DNA of 64,000 bases from Legionella brunensis (GTDB taxonomy: Bacteria; Pseudomonadota; Gammaproteobacteria; Legionellales; Legionellaceae), in NCBI RefSeq assembly GCF_001467025.1, contig NZ_LNXV01000029.1, forward strand, positions 78,870-142,869, given 5' to 3'. Within the stretch, counting starts at the first letter, position 1, and the number at the start of each line of letters is the position of its first letter. This document shows positions 19,054 through 29,121 of this stretch, in pieces. Below the pieces are notes generated by a model. That model worked only from the letters and a program-made list of their open reading frames with translations. It was not told the DNA's origin and did not search any database. The position numbers were made by a program, and so were the translations under genes.

Positions 19054-20877
19054 ATGGAAACTACGGGACAAGCTGCACCCTTTCATGCAAAAGCTCTTCA
19101 TGTGTTAAAAGATTGTTTTGGTTTTGATGCCTTTCGTCATCCTCAAGAAGAAATCATTCATGATCTCATCACTGGAAAAGACTTGCTCGTACTCATGCCT
19201 ACAGGTGGTGGCAAATCGCTGTGTTATCAAATTCCTGCATTGGTGCGACCAGGTATTGCTATCGTCGTTTCGCCTTTAATTGCTCTGATGGAAGACCAGG
19301 TCGCAGCCTTAAAATTACAAGGAATTCGTGCCGCCTATTACAATTCGTCTCTAACCAGCGAAGAAGCAAGACAGGTTCTTGGGCAGCTTCACACCAATGA
19401 ACTTGATCTACTTTATATTGCCCCAGAACGTTTAATGAGTACCTCTTTTTTAGAGCGTTTACAAGAATGCAATCTTGCTTTATTTGCTATTGATGAGGCT
19501 CATTGTATTTCGCAATGGGGGCATGATTTTCGCCCAGAATATGCCACATTAGGCTTACTAAAAACTCAGTTTCCTGAAACTCCAATCATTGCTCTTACTG
19601 CTACAGCCGATCAGCAAACACGGCAAGATATCATTAAAAAATTAAATTATGCGCCCAAGCAATTCATTGCTTCCTTCAATCGCCCAAATATTCACTATAC
19701 CGTTGTTATTAAAAATAATCCGATAAAGCAATTGCAGCAGTTTTTACAAACACAGAACCAGCAATCAGGCATTATTTACTGTGGCACGCGCAACGAAGTC
19801 GAGCGAGTAGCAGTTAAATTACAAGAGTTGGGGATAAGGGCAAGGGCATATCATGCTGGTCTTGCTTACAATGAACGGCGTGAGGTTCAAAGCTTATTTC
19901 GTCATGATCGCATCGACATTGTGGTTGCAACGCTAGCATTTGGTATGGGGATTGATAAACCCAATGTACGATTTGTAGTGCACTATGACTTACCTAAAAA
20001 CATTGAAAGTTATTATCAAGAAACAGGTCGAGCCGGCCGAGATGGCTTACCTGCCCTAGCGCTATTATTTTACGACCCTGCTGATAGTGGGCGTTTACGT
20101 GGTTGGATCGCGACCACTTCAAATGAGGCTCAACAACGCATTGAAACGAACAAATTAAACCATATGCTTGCCTTTGCAGAAGCAACCCACTGCCGTCGTC
20201 AAATTTTGCTGCGCTATTTTGATGAACCAATGGAAAATCTCTGTAGTTACTGTGATATTTGCGACAATCCACCACAAACAATCGATGCCACTGAAGACGC
20301 ACAAAAACTACTTTCATGTATTTATCGATTGCAGCAAAGTTACGGCATGATTTATACCATTGAGGTTCTTCGTGGAAGTACAGCCGAAAAAATTCAAAAA
20401 GGCGGCCACCATCAACTAAGTACCTTTGGTATTGGTAAAAATAAACCAGCTAGTTATTGGAAACAATTAGCTTGGCAATTGATTCACCGTGATTATTGCT
20501 ATCAGGATGTTAACCAGTTTAATGTTCTTCGTCTTACTAAAAAGGCAATTGCCATACTAAAAAATCAGGAAAGAGTTTCACTGTCTCTCCCTCAAGTTGA
20601 TTTAAAAGCGAAATCGATTAAAACCAAGGAACGTGAGAGTTTTGCTACAGCTAATAGTCCGTTATTTGAGGTATTACGTGCTCTGCGACGTAAACTCGCC
20701 GATGAAGAAAATAAACCACCTTTTATGATTTTTAGCGATACCACTTTACATCAGATGGTCAGGGATAAGCCCCAAAACGTGGATGAGCTGCTCAACATCT
20801 CTGGTGTTGGTCAGCACAAACTCAATCATTATGGCTTGCACTTTTTGAAAGCCTTGCGGGAATATGAGGAAGCTTAA
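19054..20877 (+). CDS. recQ: ATP-dependent DNA helicase RecQ
   Basis: 3'-5' helicase of recombination and fork repair. 607 residues, as in E. coli. Motifs: MPTGGGKSLCYQIP (Walker A, near 50), IDEAHCISQWGHDFR (DEAH and aromatic loop), ALTATAD, QETGRAGRDG (motif VI), the zinc cysteines CRRQ...CSYCDIC near 375-400, the winged helix, and an HRDC domain in the last ~80 residues. Single gene with its own terminator. Confidence 0.98.
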   Translation: METTGQAAPFHAKALHVLKDCFGFDAFRHPQEEIIHDLITGKDLLVLMPTGGGKSLCYQIPALVRPGIAIVVSPLIALMEDQVAALKLQGIRAAYYNSSLTSEEARQVLGQLHTNELDLLYIAPERLMSTSFLERLQECNLALFAIDEAHCISQWGHDFRPEYATLGLLKTQFPETPIIALTATADQQTRQDIIKKLNYAPKQFIASFNRPNIHYTVVIKNNPIKQLQQFLQTQNQQSGIIYCGTRNEVERVAVKLQELGIRARAYHAGLAYNERREVQSLFRHDRIDIVVATLAFGMGIDKPNVRFVVHYDLPKNIESYYQETGRAGRDGLPALALLFYDPADSGRLRGWIATTSNEAQQRIETNKLNHMLAFAEATHCRRQILLRYFDEPMENLCSYCDICDNPPQTIDATEDAQKLLSCIYRLQQSYGMIYTIEVLRGSTAEKIQKGGHHQLSTFGIGKNKPASYWKQLAWQLIHRDYCYQDVNQFNVLRLTKKAIAILKNQERVSLSLPQVDLKAKSIKTKERESFATANSPLFEVLRALRRKLADEENKPPFMIFSDTTLHQMVRDKPQNVDELLNISGVGQHKLNHYGLHFLKALREYEEA

Positions 20878-20894
20878 CCGCTATCAACTTACAA

Positions 20895-20920
20895 TTTTCT
20901 CCTGCAATAGCAGGAGAAAA
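20895..20920. terminator. Bidirectional terminator between recQ and dodecin
   Basis: Perfect 11-bp stem TTTTCTCCTGC/GCAGGAGAAAA with a 4-base loop between convergent genes; the A/T ends of the stem give T-runs in both directions. Confidence 0.8.
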
Positions 20921-20931
20921 GCATTCATGAG

Positions 20932-21138
20932 TTAATGGGCATGGCAACCAATTTTCAAATGCACTTGATAATATTTACTCTTATTTCCTTCAATAAAACC
21001 TCGAGTTTCCATAACTTCATACCAGTCTAATTTTCCATAGTCTTTAGCAGCTTGTGCAATAGCATTATTAATAGCATCTTCAATGCCATCTTCTGAAGAA
21101 CCTACTAATTCTATTACCTGATAAACACGATTATTCAT
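20932..21138 (-). CDS. Dodecin (flavin-storage protein)
   Basis: 68 residues from ATG 21138. This start is set 5 bases behind AAGGAG; a GTG at 21144 is closer to it and less likely. Dodecins form hollow dodecamers that bind flavin dimers. The characteristic order is present: VYQVIELVGSSEDGIEDAI, then KLDWYEV (Trp39, flavin stacking) and YYQVHLKIG (Gln58). Convergent to recQ. Confidence 0.93.
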   Translation of the reverse strand: MNNRVYQVIELVGSSEDGIEDAINNAIAQAAKDYGKLDWYEVMETRGFIEGNKSKYYQVHLKIGCHAH

Positions 21139-21218
21139 TTTCACTCCTTGAAATAGTTACACCTCATCATCCTGATCAACATTAGTCTAGACGAATTCCA
21201 ACTATTTAACACATAAAT

Positions 21219-22142
21219 TTAACAATAGGTAGTTTTTAAATTAAAAAGGGAAACTACCAACTTAGCTTTTTGTCCTAAATCCAAGTAAGTTTCTGCTCCT
21301 AAAGGAAGTGGAAAATTGGTAAATCCATGACCAACTCCTTTTATTTGAATGACTGGAATCCCGCAACTTTGTGCAAAACGATCTAGTACAGGTTGAATCA
21401 AAGAAGTTCCATCAGGCTCAGTACCGCCAATAAAATCACCCAGTAAAATAGCCCGAGCATTTTTAAACAAATTAGCTTGCGATAAATGCGTTAACATTCT
21501 GTCAACACGATAACCCCGCTCTGCAATCTCCTCTAGAAAAATGATTTTATTCTCACTATTAATTTGCCAATTTGTCCCAATACTTGCTTGAATTAACGAT
21601 AAATTACCGCCAATCACCGTACTTTCAATCCTCGTATTCTTGGTCGCGCAAGCATTAAGAGGGGTTCCATCGAACTCTACTGTCATAGCATCTCCAAATA
21701 ATAATGCTTTTAACGCAGCAATGGATTCAGGAGAAAACTTATCTACGGCTAAGGCTCCATGGATGCTTGGCCATTGCCATTTAGTTTGAAAATACAGATG
21801 TAATGCAGTCACGTCACTCATGCCGATAAAAATTTTAGACGTGGCAGGAGGAGTCATTTTGCTCAACTCAGGGATTAGTCGCATACTGCCATAGCCACCA
21901 CGTGCACAAATAATAGCTTTCGTTTGTGGATTCTCAAGAGCTCTTTTTAGCGAAGCAAAACGAACTTCATCACTATTAGCACATAGCAAATCCTCACCAA
22001 AAATAGCTTCATCGATCAAACAATGGAGTCCCCAAGAGACTAATAACTCCCTAAGATCTTGCAAATGCTTATGGGAACAACGGGACGCGGGGGCAATAAT
22101 CTCAACACTGTCCCCTGGTTTTAAAATGGGGAGTTTCTGCAT
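21219..22142 (-). CDS. ldcA: Murein LD-carboxypeptidase (S66 family)
   Basis: Serine peptidase that removes the terminal D-alanine from muropeptide tetrapeptides during cell-wall recycling, or a microcin-C-resistance relative. 307 residues. Family features: APASRCSH, ICARGGYGSMR, nucleophile Ser109 in GMSDVT, FLEEIAERGYRVDRML with the catalytic Glu, and GVGHGFTNFPLP with the catalytic His near 275. No signal peptide, as expected for the cytoplasmic recycling enzyme. Confidence 0.9.
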   Translation of the reverse strand: MQKLPILKPGDSVEIIAPASRCSHKHLQDLRELLVSWGLHCLIDEAIFGEDLLCANSDEVRFASLKRALENPQTKAIICARGGYGSMRLIPELSKMTPPATSKIFIGMSDVTALHLYFQTKWQWPSIHGALAVDKFSPESIAALKALLFGDAMTVEFDGTPLNACATKNTRIESTVIGGNLSLIQASIGTNWQINSENKIIFLEEIAERGYRVDRMLTHLSQANLFKNARAILLGDFIGGTEPDGTSLIQPVLDRFAQSCGIPVIQIKGVGHGFTNFPLPLGAETYLDLGQKAKLVVSLFNLKTTYC

Positions 22143-22194
22143 TTTTGATTGTCCTCATTGGTAAAGTCAATACCTACGTTATAGACCCCATGGG

Positions 22195-22238
22195 CAAGCC
22201 GCGGGGATGAGCAAAACCCATCGAATTCCCGCGGCTTG
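22195..22238. terminator. GC-rich inverted repeat between ccmI and ldcA
   Basis: Perfect 11-bp arms (CAAGCCGCGGG and complement) separated by 22 bases, 68 bases past the ccmI stop. Likely the end of the ccm transcript, although no T-run follows on the minus strand. On the plus strand it abuts a promoter-like TTGACC/TATAAT pair (22236-22265). Confidence 0.5.
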
Positions 22239-22305
22239 ACCACTGGATCCAAAAGCTTGCTATAATCCTTGGTCTCGCCAAAGAAATTCACAACCTCCGT
22301 GCTAA

Positions 22306-22971
22306 TCAAGACTGCATTTGTTGTTGTGCTTTGGCAATTGCCTTGCGGATCATTTGTGCTTCTTGCGATTGCTCTGGAGCTAACTTTAATAAATGTTGCC
22401 AATAATTAATTGCTTGCTGGTAATCATGTGTCATATAAGCATCCATTGCTAACATCGCCAGAGCATCAGGCTGATCCGGATTTTTTTGCAATAGCTCTTT
22501 GAACAGGCTTCTGATAGGTTCATCAAATTGCTGCTGATTAAGTTGCCAAAGACTTTGTGCATAGTTCACAGTAGTAGCCTCATCTGCAGGATTTAATTGG
22601 TGTGCTTTCGCAAAGGCATCACGCGCCTGAATCCATTGTTCTTGACTCGTATATAATCGGCCTAGCAAATACCAGCCTCGCGCGCTCTCTGGTTCAACCT
22701 GCAAGCGGGCCTTCAATTTCTCAATAATTTGTCCAGGGCTTTTTATCGACTGAAGAACAGCCTGCACTTGTTTTTGCTTTTCTTGTTGATTTAGAAAATG
22801 CTGCCACTCAGCCATTGCGCCCCAATACCAATAAGCAGCGGTAGTAGCCAGCATTGTCAGTGGTATTAACAAAAAAAACACCCTTTTTGACTGACGAAAA
22901 GGATATAAAATTACAGGAATTGCTAGTAATACTAGCAGAATAAGACAGGTCAATAACCACCATTTACTCAT
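22306..22971 (-). CDS. ccmI: Cytochrome c maturation protein CcmI (TPR)
   Basis: Holds apocytochrome c for haem ligation. 221 residues: two membrane helices (about 6-24 and 31-48) and a TPR region from 85 on (ARGWYLLGRLYTSQEQWIQA, then DALAMLAMDAYMTHDYQQAI). It is shorter than the E. coli CcmH fusion because the CcmH part is encoded separately upstream. Its start overlaps the ccmH stop by 8 bases. Last gene of the ccm operon. Confidence 0.9.
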   Translation of the reverse strand: MSKWWLLTCLILLVLLAIPVILYPFRQSKRVFFLLIPLTMLATTAAYWYWGAMAEWQHFLNQQEKQKQVQAVLQSIKSPGQIIEKLKARLQVEPESARGWYLLGRLYTSQEQWIQARDAFAKAHQLNPADEATTVNYAQSLWQLNQQQFDEPIRSLFKELLQKNPDQPDALAMLAMDAYMTHDYQQAINYWQHLLKLAPEQSQEAQMIRKAIAKAQQQMQS

Positions 22972-23365
22972 GTGAACTTCGCTTTAGACAAGTACGCCAA
23001 AAAATAAACAAACCCACACACAAAAAAAGAGCGGGGCCAAACCACAATAGCGCCGTTAACGGTTTTACTGGTGGCTTAAATAAAATAAAATCACCATAGC
23101 GAGCAGTTAAATAATCAATAATTTCGCTATCAGCCTTCCCTTCCTTGACTAAATTATACACTTGCTCACGTAAATCTTTAGCAAGGCTCGCATTGGAGTC
23201 GGCCAAATCTTGGTTTTGACAAACCAGGCAACGTAATTCTTTTAATAAATATGAAAACTGGGCCTCTTGTTTAGCCGTATCAAGGGGATAAAAGGAATTT
23301 GCCATCAGTATTGTCGGTACTACCCACATGCCAACTACAAGCAAGCAAGTTCTAAAGCTTCTCAT
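22964..23365 (-). CDS. ccmH: Cytochrome c maturation protein CcmH (thiol reductase)
   Basis: Reduces the CXXCH cysteines of apocytochrome c in the periplasm. 133 residues from ATG 23365, which overlaps the ccmG stop by four bases (ATGA). Signal peptide at 1-22, then LRCLVCQNQDLADSNA with redox Cys46 and Cys49, and a C-terminal membrane helix (ALLWFGPALFLCVGLFIF). An extended reading to 23413 only enters ccmG. Confidence 0.95.
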   Translation of the reverse strand: MRSFRTCLLVVGMWVVPTILMANSFYPLDTAKQEAQFSYLLKELRCLVCQNQDLADSNASLAKDLREQVYNLVKEGKADSEIIDYLTARYGDFILFKPPVKPLTALLWFGPALFLCVGLFIFWRTCLKRSSHE

Positions 23366-23889
23366 GCTTCCTCCAGCAATAATTTCATTTGCGGTAAAAA
23401 TTCTGCACTCCAAGCTTTTTCATCCAAAATACCAACATGTCTATAACGAATTACCCCTTTTTTATCAATTAAAAATGTTTCCGGAGCACCGTAAACACCT
23501 AGATCAATAGCAAGTTTTCCCTCATGGTCCTCTCCAATAGCACGGTAAGGATTACCCCATTCATTTAGCCAGCGTTTTGCATTGTTCGTATCATCTTTGT
23601 AATTTAAACCGTAAATGGGGACACCTTCACGTGAAAGTCTCATCAAAAAAACTTGCTCTTCAACGCAAGCTGAGCACCAGCTCGCCCACACATTGAGCAA
23701 AACCACCTGCCCGCGAAAGATTTCAGGAGTCAATAATTGTTCATTTCCCAATGTCGTTAATTGAAAGTCCGGAAGTAATTTACCAATTTGCGCAGAGGGC
23801 AAGGTTTGCGGCTCAAGCGATAAGCCCCGCCAGAGAAAAACCACCAGTGCAGCAAAAATTATCAATGGAAATAATCGCCAGAATTTCAT
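23362..23889 (-). CDS. ccmG: Thiol:disulfide interchange protein CcmG/DsbE
   Basis: Membrane-anchored periplasmic thioredoxin that keeps CcmH and the apocytochrome reduced. 175 residues with one N-terminal anchor (5-22) and the active site WCSAC (Cys72, Cys75); the GVYGAPETFLID loop is typical of DsbE. Four-base overlaps with the genes on both sides. Confidence 0.96.
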   Translation of the reverse strand: MKFWRLFPLIIFAALVVFLWRGLSLEPQTLPSAQIGKLLPDFQLTTLGNEQLLTPEIFRGQVVLLNVWASWCSACVEEQVFLMRLSREGVPIYGLNYKDDTNNAKRWLNEWGNPYRAIGEDHEGKLAIDLGVYGAPETFLIDKKGVIRYRHVGILDEKAWSAEFLPQMKLLLEEA

Positions 23890-25835
23890 GCAGTAACCTC
23901 AGGTGTAATACTAGCAGTTTGACGTCTTTGGTAATAACGTCTATCGCTTAAAGCAAATAATCCTCCTGCCAAAATCATAAAGCCTCCCCCCCATATCCAG
24001 CGAATAAAGGGTTTATAATAGAGGCGAACTGACCAGGCTTTGTCATCTAATGGCTCGCCTAATGCTATATAAATATCCCTAAAGGGACTAACATCAATTG
24101 CTGACTCAGTCATTGCCATCTGCCCAACATTATAAATTCTTTTCTCCGGGTAGATGACTGTTATTTTATTGCCATGTTGAACTTCAAAACGAGCTTGCGT
24201 ACCGTGGTAGTTTGGGCCTTTTAAAGTGGATTCATTTATAAATTTCACTTCATAACTGGCAAGTTGTGCTTTATCACCAGGTGCCATTTTTATATCGTCC
24301 TGAATGCCGTAATTACTTGAAATGCAGATGCCAATGACCGTCACCGCCACACCGCAATGAGCAATTATCATTCCCCAAAAACCTTGTCCCAAACTTAAAA
24401 TCCCACGTTGTCTGGCACGAAGCATAATTAATTTCAAAGTACTAAAGATGACCCAAAAAGCCAGAATTAATCCTAATAAAGCAGAAAGATTAATTACCTT
24501 GGTCAAACTGCATAAAAGAGCTAGGGAGCAAAGTACGCTTGCCACTAATACACTGCGCAATCGCAGCGTTATTTTGTGTAAACTATCTTGTTGCCAATTT
24601 AAATGAATTCCCACGCCCATCAAAATTAGTAATGGGATCATTAAAGGAATAAAAACAGAATTGAAATACGGAGCGCCAACAGATAATTTTCCAAGGCCAA
24701 GTCCGTCAATCAGCAGTGGATATACAGTTCCCATTAATACTGTAAGCATCATGACTGCCAGAAAAACATTGTTCAAGAGTAATGCACTTTCTCGAGAAAG
24801 TACGGAGGGATTATCACGTTTTTGTAGGGTCTGTGCTCTTGTGGCAAACAAGAGTAAGGAGCCCCCTATAACCATGAATAAGAAACACAAAATAAATAAG
24901 CCACGTTTTGGATCTACGGCAAAAGCATGCACGGATGTCAGAACACCTGAGCGAACTAAGAACGTGCCAATAAGACTAAGTGAGAACGCTGTAATCGCCA
25001 AGAGAAGAGTCCAGGCTTTAAATTGGTGTCTTTGCTCACTAACAGCAAGCGAGTGTAGCAGTGCTGTCCCAACAAGCCAAGGCATAAATGAAGCATTCTC
25101 CACCGGATCCCAAAACCACCAACCTCCCCAGCCCAACTCACGATAAGCCCACCAACTTCCCAGAGTAATACCAGCTGTCAAACAACACCACGCAGCTAAA
25201 GTCCAGGGTCTTGTCCACTTTGCCCACGTAGTTTCCACTCGACCGACCCAAAGCGCTGCAATGGCAAATGCAAAAGCCACTGAAAAGCCAACATAGCCCA
25301 TATAGAGCATGGGAGGATGAAATAAAAAGCCCGGATCCTGCAGTAAGGGATTTAAATCCCGACCTTGTGTTTGCAATAATTGAAATTGCCGTGCGAATGG
25401 ATTAGATGTTGATAGTAGAAAAAGAATAAACCCTATACTCACCCAACCAAGAACTACCAATACACGAGCACGCATGGCCTTGTCGAGTGTTGAGCTGAAA
25501 AAACTGACAGCAAGCATCCATAAACTTAAAATGGCAACCCACAATAGCATTGAGCCCTCATGCCCACCCCATACTGCACACACTTTATAAAACCAAGGCA
25601 AAGAGACACTAGAGTTAGTTAAGACGTAAATAACACTAAAGTCATCACGTAAAAAACAAAGCGTAAGAGAAATATAAGCAAGAGCAATAAAAATAAATTG
25701 ACCACAAGCATACAAAGGAGCGGAAGCTATCCACTGTATGTTATTACGCCACAAACCAAAGATTGGAATAACTGCCAGCAATACAGCAAAAACCAAACCT
25801 AATATCAAAGAAAATAAACCAATCTCAGCAATCAT
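23886..25835 (-). CDS. ccmF: Haem lyase CcmF
   Basis: Large membrane subunit that attaches haem to apocytochrome c. 649 residues, about 14-15 helices, with the WWD domain [20 protein letters not shown] near 230-250 and conserved histidines around it ([12 protein letters not shown] near 90). Four-base overlap with ccmE upstream and ccmG downstream. Confidence 0.97.
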   Translation of the reverse strand: MIAEIGLFSLILGLVFAVLLAVIPIFGLWRNNIQWIASAPLYACGQFIFIALAYISLTLCFLRDDFSVIYVLTNSSVSLPWFYKVCAVWGGHEGSMLLWVAILSLWMLAVSFFSSTLDKAMRARVLVVLGWVSIGFILFLLSTSNPFARQFQLLQTQGRDLNPLLQDPGFLFHPPMLYMGYVGFSVAFAFAIAALWVGRVETTWAKWTRPWTLAAWCCLTAGITLGSWWAYRELGWGGWWFWDPVENASFMPWLVGTALLHSLAVSEQRHQFKAWTLLLAITAFSLSLIGTFLVRSGVLTSVHAFAVDPKRGLFILCFLFMVIGGSLLLFATRAQTLQKRDNPSVLSRESALLLNNVFLAVMMLTVLMGTVYPLLIDGLGLGKLSVGAPYFNSVFIPLMIPLLILMGVGIHLNWQQDSLHKITLRLRSVLVASVLCSLALLCSLTKVINLSALLGLILAFWVIFSTLKLIMLRARQRGILSLGQGFWGMIIAHCGVAVTVIGICISSNYGIQDDIKMAPGDKAQLASYEVKFINESTLKGPNYHGTQARFEVQHGNKITVIYPEKRIYNVGQMAMTESAIDVSPFRDIYIALGEPLDDKAWSVRLYYKPFIRWIWGGGFMILAGGLFALSDRRYYQRRQTASITPEVTA

Positions 25836-26281
25836 GCGTTTCTCTTTTCATCTTGTGATACCGCTTTAGCCAAGGCATCTTTTACTTCTGGAGGCATATA
25901 ATTGGCATCGTGTTTTGCGAGTACTTCTGTAGCCACAAAATGATGGTTATCAGTCAATTTACCCAGTGCAACAATACCCTGCTCCTCACGAAAAAGATCT
26001 GGCAAAATCCCGCGATAGTTAACAGTCACAGTCTGTTTAAAATCTGTTAATTTAAATTCTACAGATAAATCATTAGTTGCGCGCATAATACTATTCTTTA
26101 CAACCATCCCTCCTAAACGGATGTTATGCTCTTTAGGGGCTTCTCCGCTTACAATTTGGGTAGGTGTGTAAAATAAACTAATATTTTGTCTTAAAGTATA
26201 TAAAACCAGACCTGTCACTACTCCTAAAACAGAGACAATAAACAACAATAAAAAAATTTTACGCTGACGTATGGGGTTCAT
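25832..26281 (-). CDS. ccmE: Haem chaperone CcmE
   Basis: Carries haem covalently on a histidine from CcmC to CcmF. 149 residues, one N-terminal membrane anchor (8-28), an OB-fold beta barrel, and the haem site [10 protein letters not shown] with His124 and Tyr128. Overlaps ccmF and ccmD by four bases each. Confidence 0.97.
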   Translation of the reverse strand: MNPIRQRKIFLLLFIVSVLGVVTGLVLYTLRQNISLFYTPTQIVSGEAPKEHNIRLGGMVVKNSIMRATNDLSVEFKLTDFKQTVTVNYRGILPDLFREEQGIVALGKLTDNHHFVATEVLAKHDANYMPPEVKDALAKAVSQDEKRNA

Positions 26282-26442
26282 TCTTGTCTCTTAAACCATT
26301 GCTGCAATTTCTTAATAGTTCGCAAATGCTGCGACTTGATGCCCAGTATATGCATTACCAAAACAGCACAAACCAATCCATATGCAGGCCATACGTAAAT
26401 AGCATATCCGCCCATACTCCACCATTGGGTCAATTGACTCAT
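26278..26442 (-). CDS. ccmD: Haem exporter protein CcmD
   Basis: 54 residues from ATG 26442, which overlaps the ccmC stop by four bases; a longer reading to 26475 would run into ccmC. One membrane helix (about 14-34) followed by a basic helix, the normal CcmD form. It helps release holo-CcmE from CcmC. Confidence 0.92.
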   Translation of the reverse strand: MSQLTQWWSMGGYAIYVWPAYGLVCAVLVMHILGIKSQHLRTIKKLQQWFKRQE

Positions 26443-27182
26443 ACTTCTCCCCTCTCGAACATAGCCTTCACCCATTGTTGCCTACGCTCACGTAGTAAAA
26501 GCTCATTTCTGGCCTTGTGAAGAATAATCCAAAGGCAATAAAGCATAAAACCAATTAGAGTCAACAATAATGGATATAACATGGGAGTGGCAATTTTTGG
26601 TTTTGCAAATACCGATAAGGTTGATCCTTGATGCAGCGTATTCCACCAATAGACTGAATAATGAATGATCGGTAAATCAATTAAACCAACTAAAGTAAGC
26701 ACAGCCGCGACTTTATCGCCTTGCTCCTTGTCCTGGAAAGAATTTTTAACAGCTAAAATAGCCAAATATAAAAAGAGTAAAATCAGCTCTGAGGTCAATC
26801 GAGCATCCCAAATCCACCAAGTGCCCCACATGGGTTTACCCCAAATACTGCCTGTAACTAACGCAAGAAACGCCATGGAAGCACCAAGTTGGGCAGCCAG
26901 TCCCAGTATTAAACCTGCCATTTTAATGCGCCAAACGAGTAAAAGAATTGCTAGAAATCCCATCCAGCTATATAGCGCCATGGATAAAAAAGCACTGGGT
27001 ACATGGACATAAATAATGCGAAAGGCATCGCCTTGCTGATAATCAGGAGGGGCAAAAACCAACCCCCAAATCATCCCCAAAACTAAAAACACCCATGCAC
27101 TGACACCTAGCCAACTAAGCCACGTCTTAGTGCGCTGATAAAATGTTTTAGGTGAAGCCATTTGGTATAGAAATTTCCACAT
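26439..27182 (-). CDS. ccmC: Haem-handling membrane protein CcmC
   Basis: Loads haem onto CcmE. 247 residues, six helices, with the WWD signature MWGTWWIWDARLTSELIL near 125-142 and conserved periplasmic histidines (IYVHVPSAF; IIHYSVYWWNTLHQG). Separated from ccmB by 119 bases, the largest gap in the set, which may hold a separate promoter. Confidence 0.96.
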   Translation of the reverse strand: MWKFLYQMASPKTFYQRTKTWLSWLGVSAWVFLVLGMIWGLVFAPPDYQQGDAFRIIYVHVPSAFLSMALYSWMGFLAILLLVWRIKMAGLILGLAAQLGASMAFLALVTGSIWGKPMWGTWWIWDARLTSELILLFLYLAILAVKNSFQDKEQGDKVAAVLTLVGLIDLPIIHYSVYWWNTLHQGSTLSVFAKPKIATPMLYPLLLTLIGFMLYCLWIILHKARNELLLRERRQQWVKAMFERGEV

Positions 27183-27301
27183 AACAAAGTTAAATTCATC
27201 TAATGAGTATTAGGCTGTCTTTTCCAAGTCCAATGAACAATCATTACTTCGTTCTGAACGACAACCAGACGTTATAAAAAAACCGCGATTTTATCATAAT
27301 A

Positions 27302-27973
27302 TTAGTCAGCAAGGCTAATTCGAATAACCGTAGCAATAGCAAAAGGTAAAAAGGCTGTCGCTAAAACTGATATTGCAGCCAATAATGTCAGGTAGCCAGC
27401 AACCGGAAATCCATGCATTACGGCGGTCAAGCTGCCACTACCAAAAATCATAATAGGTACAGTTAAAGGTAATAAAACTAATGCCATCAATACTCCCTTT
27501 CCAGCACTAAAAGCAGCAGCAAGCCCACATAAAAAAAGGATAGCTGGAGTTCCTGCAATAAGACTGATAATTAAGACAGCTGTTTCATAAGGAGTTAGGT
27601 TAAATAATAAGGCTAATAAAGGGCAAAAAATCAACATAGGCAGCAAGTTCAGCAGCCAATGGACGAACAATTTAGCACTGACAATAAGACTCAAGGGGTA
27701 ACCAGAAATCAACCATTGCTCTATTACACCATCTTCATGATCTTGCTGAAAAAGTCCTGCTGAAGACAACAACATTGCTAATAACATCGCTATCCAAACT
27801 ACTCCGGGAGCAATAACACGCATCGTTGAGGCTTCAGGGGGCATAGTTAATGGAAAAAAGACTGTTACCATTAAAAAGAACAATACGGAATGAAGCAAGA
27901 GCCGTGGCTGGCGAAGATGAAGCAATGCCTCTCGCTGAAACTGTCGCTTGAAAAGAATCGTTAGATTGACCAT
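27302..27973 (-). CDS. ccmB: Haem exporter permease CcmB
   Basis: Membrane subunit of the CcmAB ABC transporter that releases holo-CcmE. About 223 residues with six hydrophobic helices, opening FKRQFQREALLHLRQPR. ATG 27973 is preferred; a GTG at 27985 would add four residues and cannot be excluded. Confidence 0.93.
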   Translation of the reverse strand: MVNLTILFKRQFQREALLHLRQPRLLLHSVLFFLMVTVFFPLTMPPEASTMRVIAPGVVWIAMLLAMLLSSAGLFQQDHEDGVIEQWLISGYPLSLIVSAKLFVHWLLNLLPMLIFCPLLALLFNLTPYETAVLIISLIAGTPAILFLCGLAAAFSAGKGVLMALVLLPLTVPIMIFGSGSLTAVMHGFPVAGYLTLLAAISVLATAFLPFAIATVIRISLAD

Positions 27974-28019
27974 ATCTATATCCACTTTGGCAAATGAATT
28001 ATAACGAGATATGTCTGAA

Positions 28020-28622
28020 TCATAGACAATACTCCAGACAATCTATTTTACTTGAAGGTAAATTTTGATGGGATGTCAAAATAATCTGCCCCCCCTGGTA
28101 AAGATGATTTTCAAGAGTCTGCATAAATCGGTTAATTGCCTCTTTATCCAAGGCAACTAAAGGCTCATCCAATAGCCATAAACGCGCATTAGTCATTACT
28201 ATACGTAATAACCCCACACGGCGACGTTGTCCCGCAGATAGATGAGCACTAATTTCATCGCGTAAGCCGTGCAAACCAAAATCTTTAAGTAGTGCGCTCA
28301 GATCAATATCCCGGCGTCCCCAATGCATGTCAAAAAAGCAATTTTCCTCTACGGTCAATAAAGGGTTGATGCCAGTTCTATGTCCCACATAGCAAAGTTG
28401 TTGCTGATACGCGGTGAGATTATTCATTATCGGTTGTCCCTCATAATGAATTTCACCCTCTAAAGGATTTAAAAGACCTGCCAATAACCTAAGTAAAGTC
28501 GTTTTCCCGGCACCATTACTACCTCGTAAATGCAATAATTGCCCTGCTTTTAACGTAAATGTCACTTGACTAAGCAAAGGTTTATCTTGGTAGTCAAAAC
28601 CAAGGGCACGGATTTCAAGCAT
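28020..28622 (-). CDS. ccmA: Haem exporter ATPase CcmA
   Basis: ABC ATPase of CcmAB. 200 residues, short as usual for CcmA. Walker A GSNGAGKTTLLR near 35-46, signature LSAGQRRRVGLLR, Walker B LWLLDEPLVALD, and the switch His in LTSHQ. First gene of the ccm run, 47 bases before ccmB. Confidence 0.96.
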   Translation of the reverse strand: MLEIRALGFDYQDKPLLSQVTFTLKAGQLLHLRGSNGAGKTTLLRLLAGLLNPLEGEIHYEGQPIMNNLTAYQQQLCYVGHRTGINPLLTVEENCFFDMHWGRRDIDLSALLKDFGLHGLRDEISAHLSAGQRRRVGLLRIVMTNARLWLLDEPLVALDKEAINRFMQTLENHLYQGGQIILTSHQNLPSSKIDCLEYCL

Positions 28623-28711
28623 AAAAAGTAGCTAAAATTAAAAGAGGCAGACTATCTACAATTGGCATTTCTGGCAAGAGAATTTCCTTATAACTCAATC
28701 AAAAATGGGTT

Positions 28712-28918
28712 TTATGAATTGCTAGACTTATCTTTTTCAAGACTATCTCTCCAAGCCATTTCTTCAGACTCAGTTAGGAAAATTTCTTTATCCGTTCTTT
28801 TTGTATTTAGATTTTCTCTATCGCCCATATGTTTTGAACCTGCTAAATTACTTGGCTTAGCTTGAATTTTATTTATTTTCTCCACTGCCTGTGGCTGAGG
28901 GTTTTGATATATTTTCAT
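28712..28918 (-). CDS. Small hydrophilic protein of unknown function
   Basis: 68 residues from ATG 28918, with an AGGACTGG ribosome site just upstream. Rich in Lys, Glu, Asn and Ser, no membrane segment, probably disordered. It lies alone between ccmA and sohB. No family recognised; composition resembles short Legionella-specific proteins. Confidence 0.5.
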   Translation of the reverse strand: MKIYQNPQPQAVEKINKIQAKPSNLAGSKHMGDRENLNTKRTDKEIFLTESEEMAWRDSLEKDKSSNS

Positions 28919-29121
28919 GACCAGTCCTTTTTTAAACACTCATACATTAAGTATAGTTATTACAATATTAGTGTCTTTGCCTTTCTTTAACATGGTGTTT
29001 TTCTTTCTTGGTAACTCAAATTAATACAGATTAGTTCTAGAAGCGCTTTATTTTCACTGGAAAAAACTTGCACCATAGTGCGGTCATAGCGATAATCGTT
29101 TCTTTTCATTAGCTAAGGTAG

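Noticed and set aside
22121..22402. Minus-strand frame between ldcA and ccmI
   Set aside because: It overlaps both genes, spans the GC-rich palindrome and looks random in composition.
24661..25146. Plus-strand frame of 161 codons
   Set aside because: It is antisense to ccmF, which has full family motifs.
26665..27012. Plus-strand frame of 115 codons
   Set aside because: It is antisense to the conserved WWD region of ccmC.
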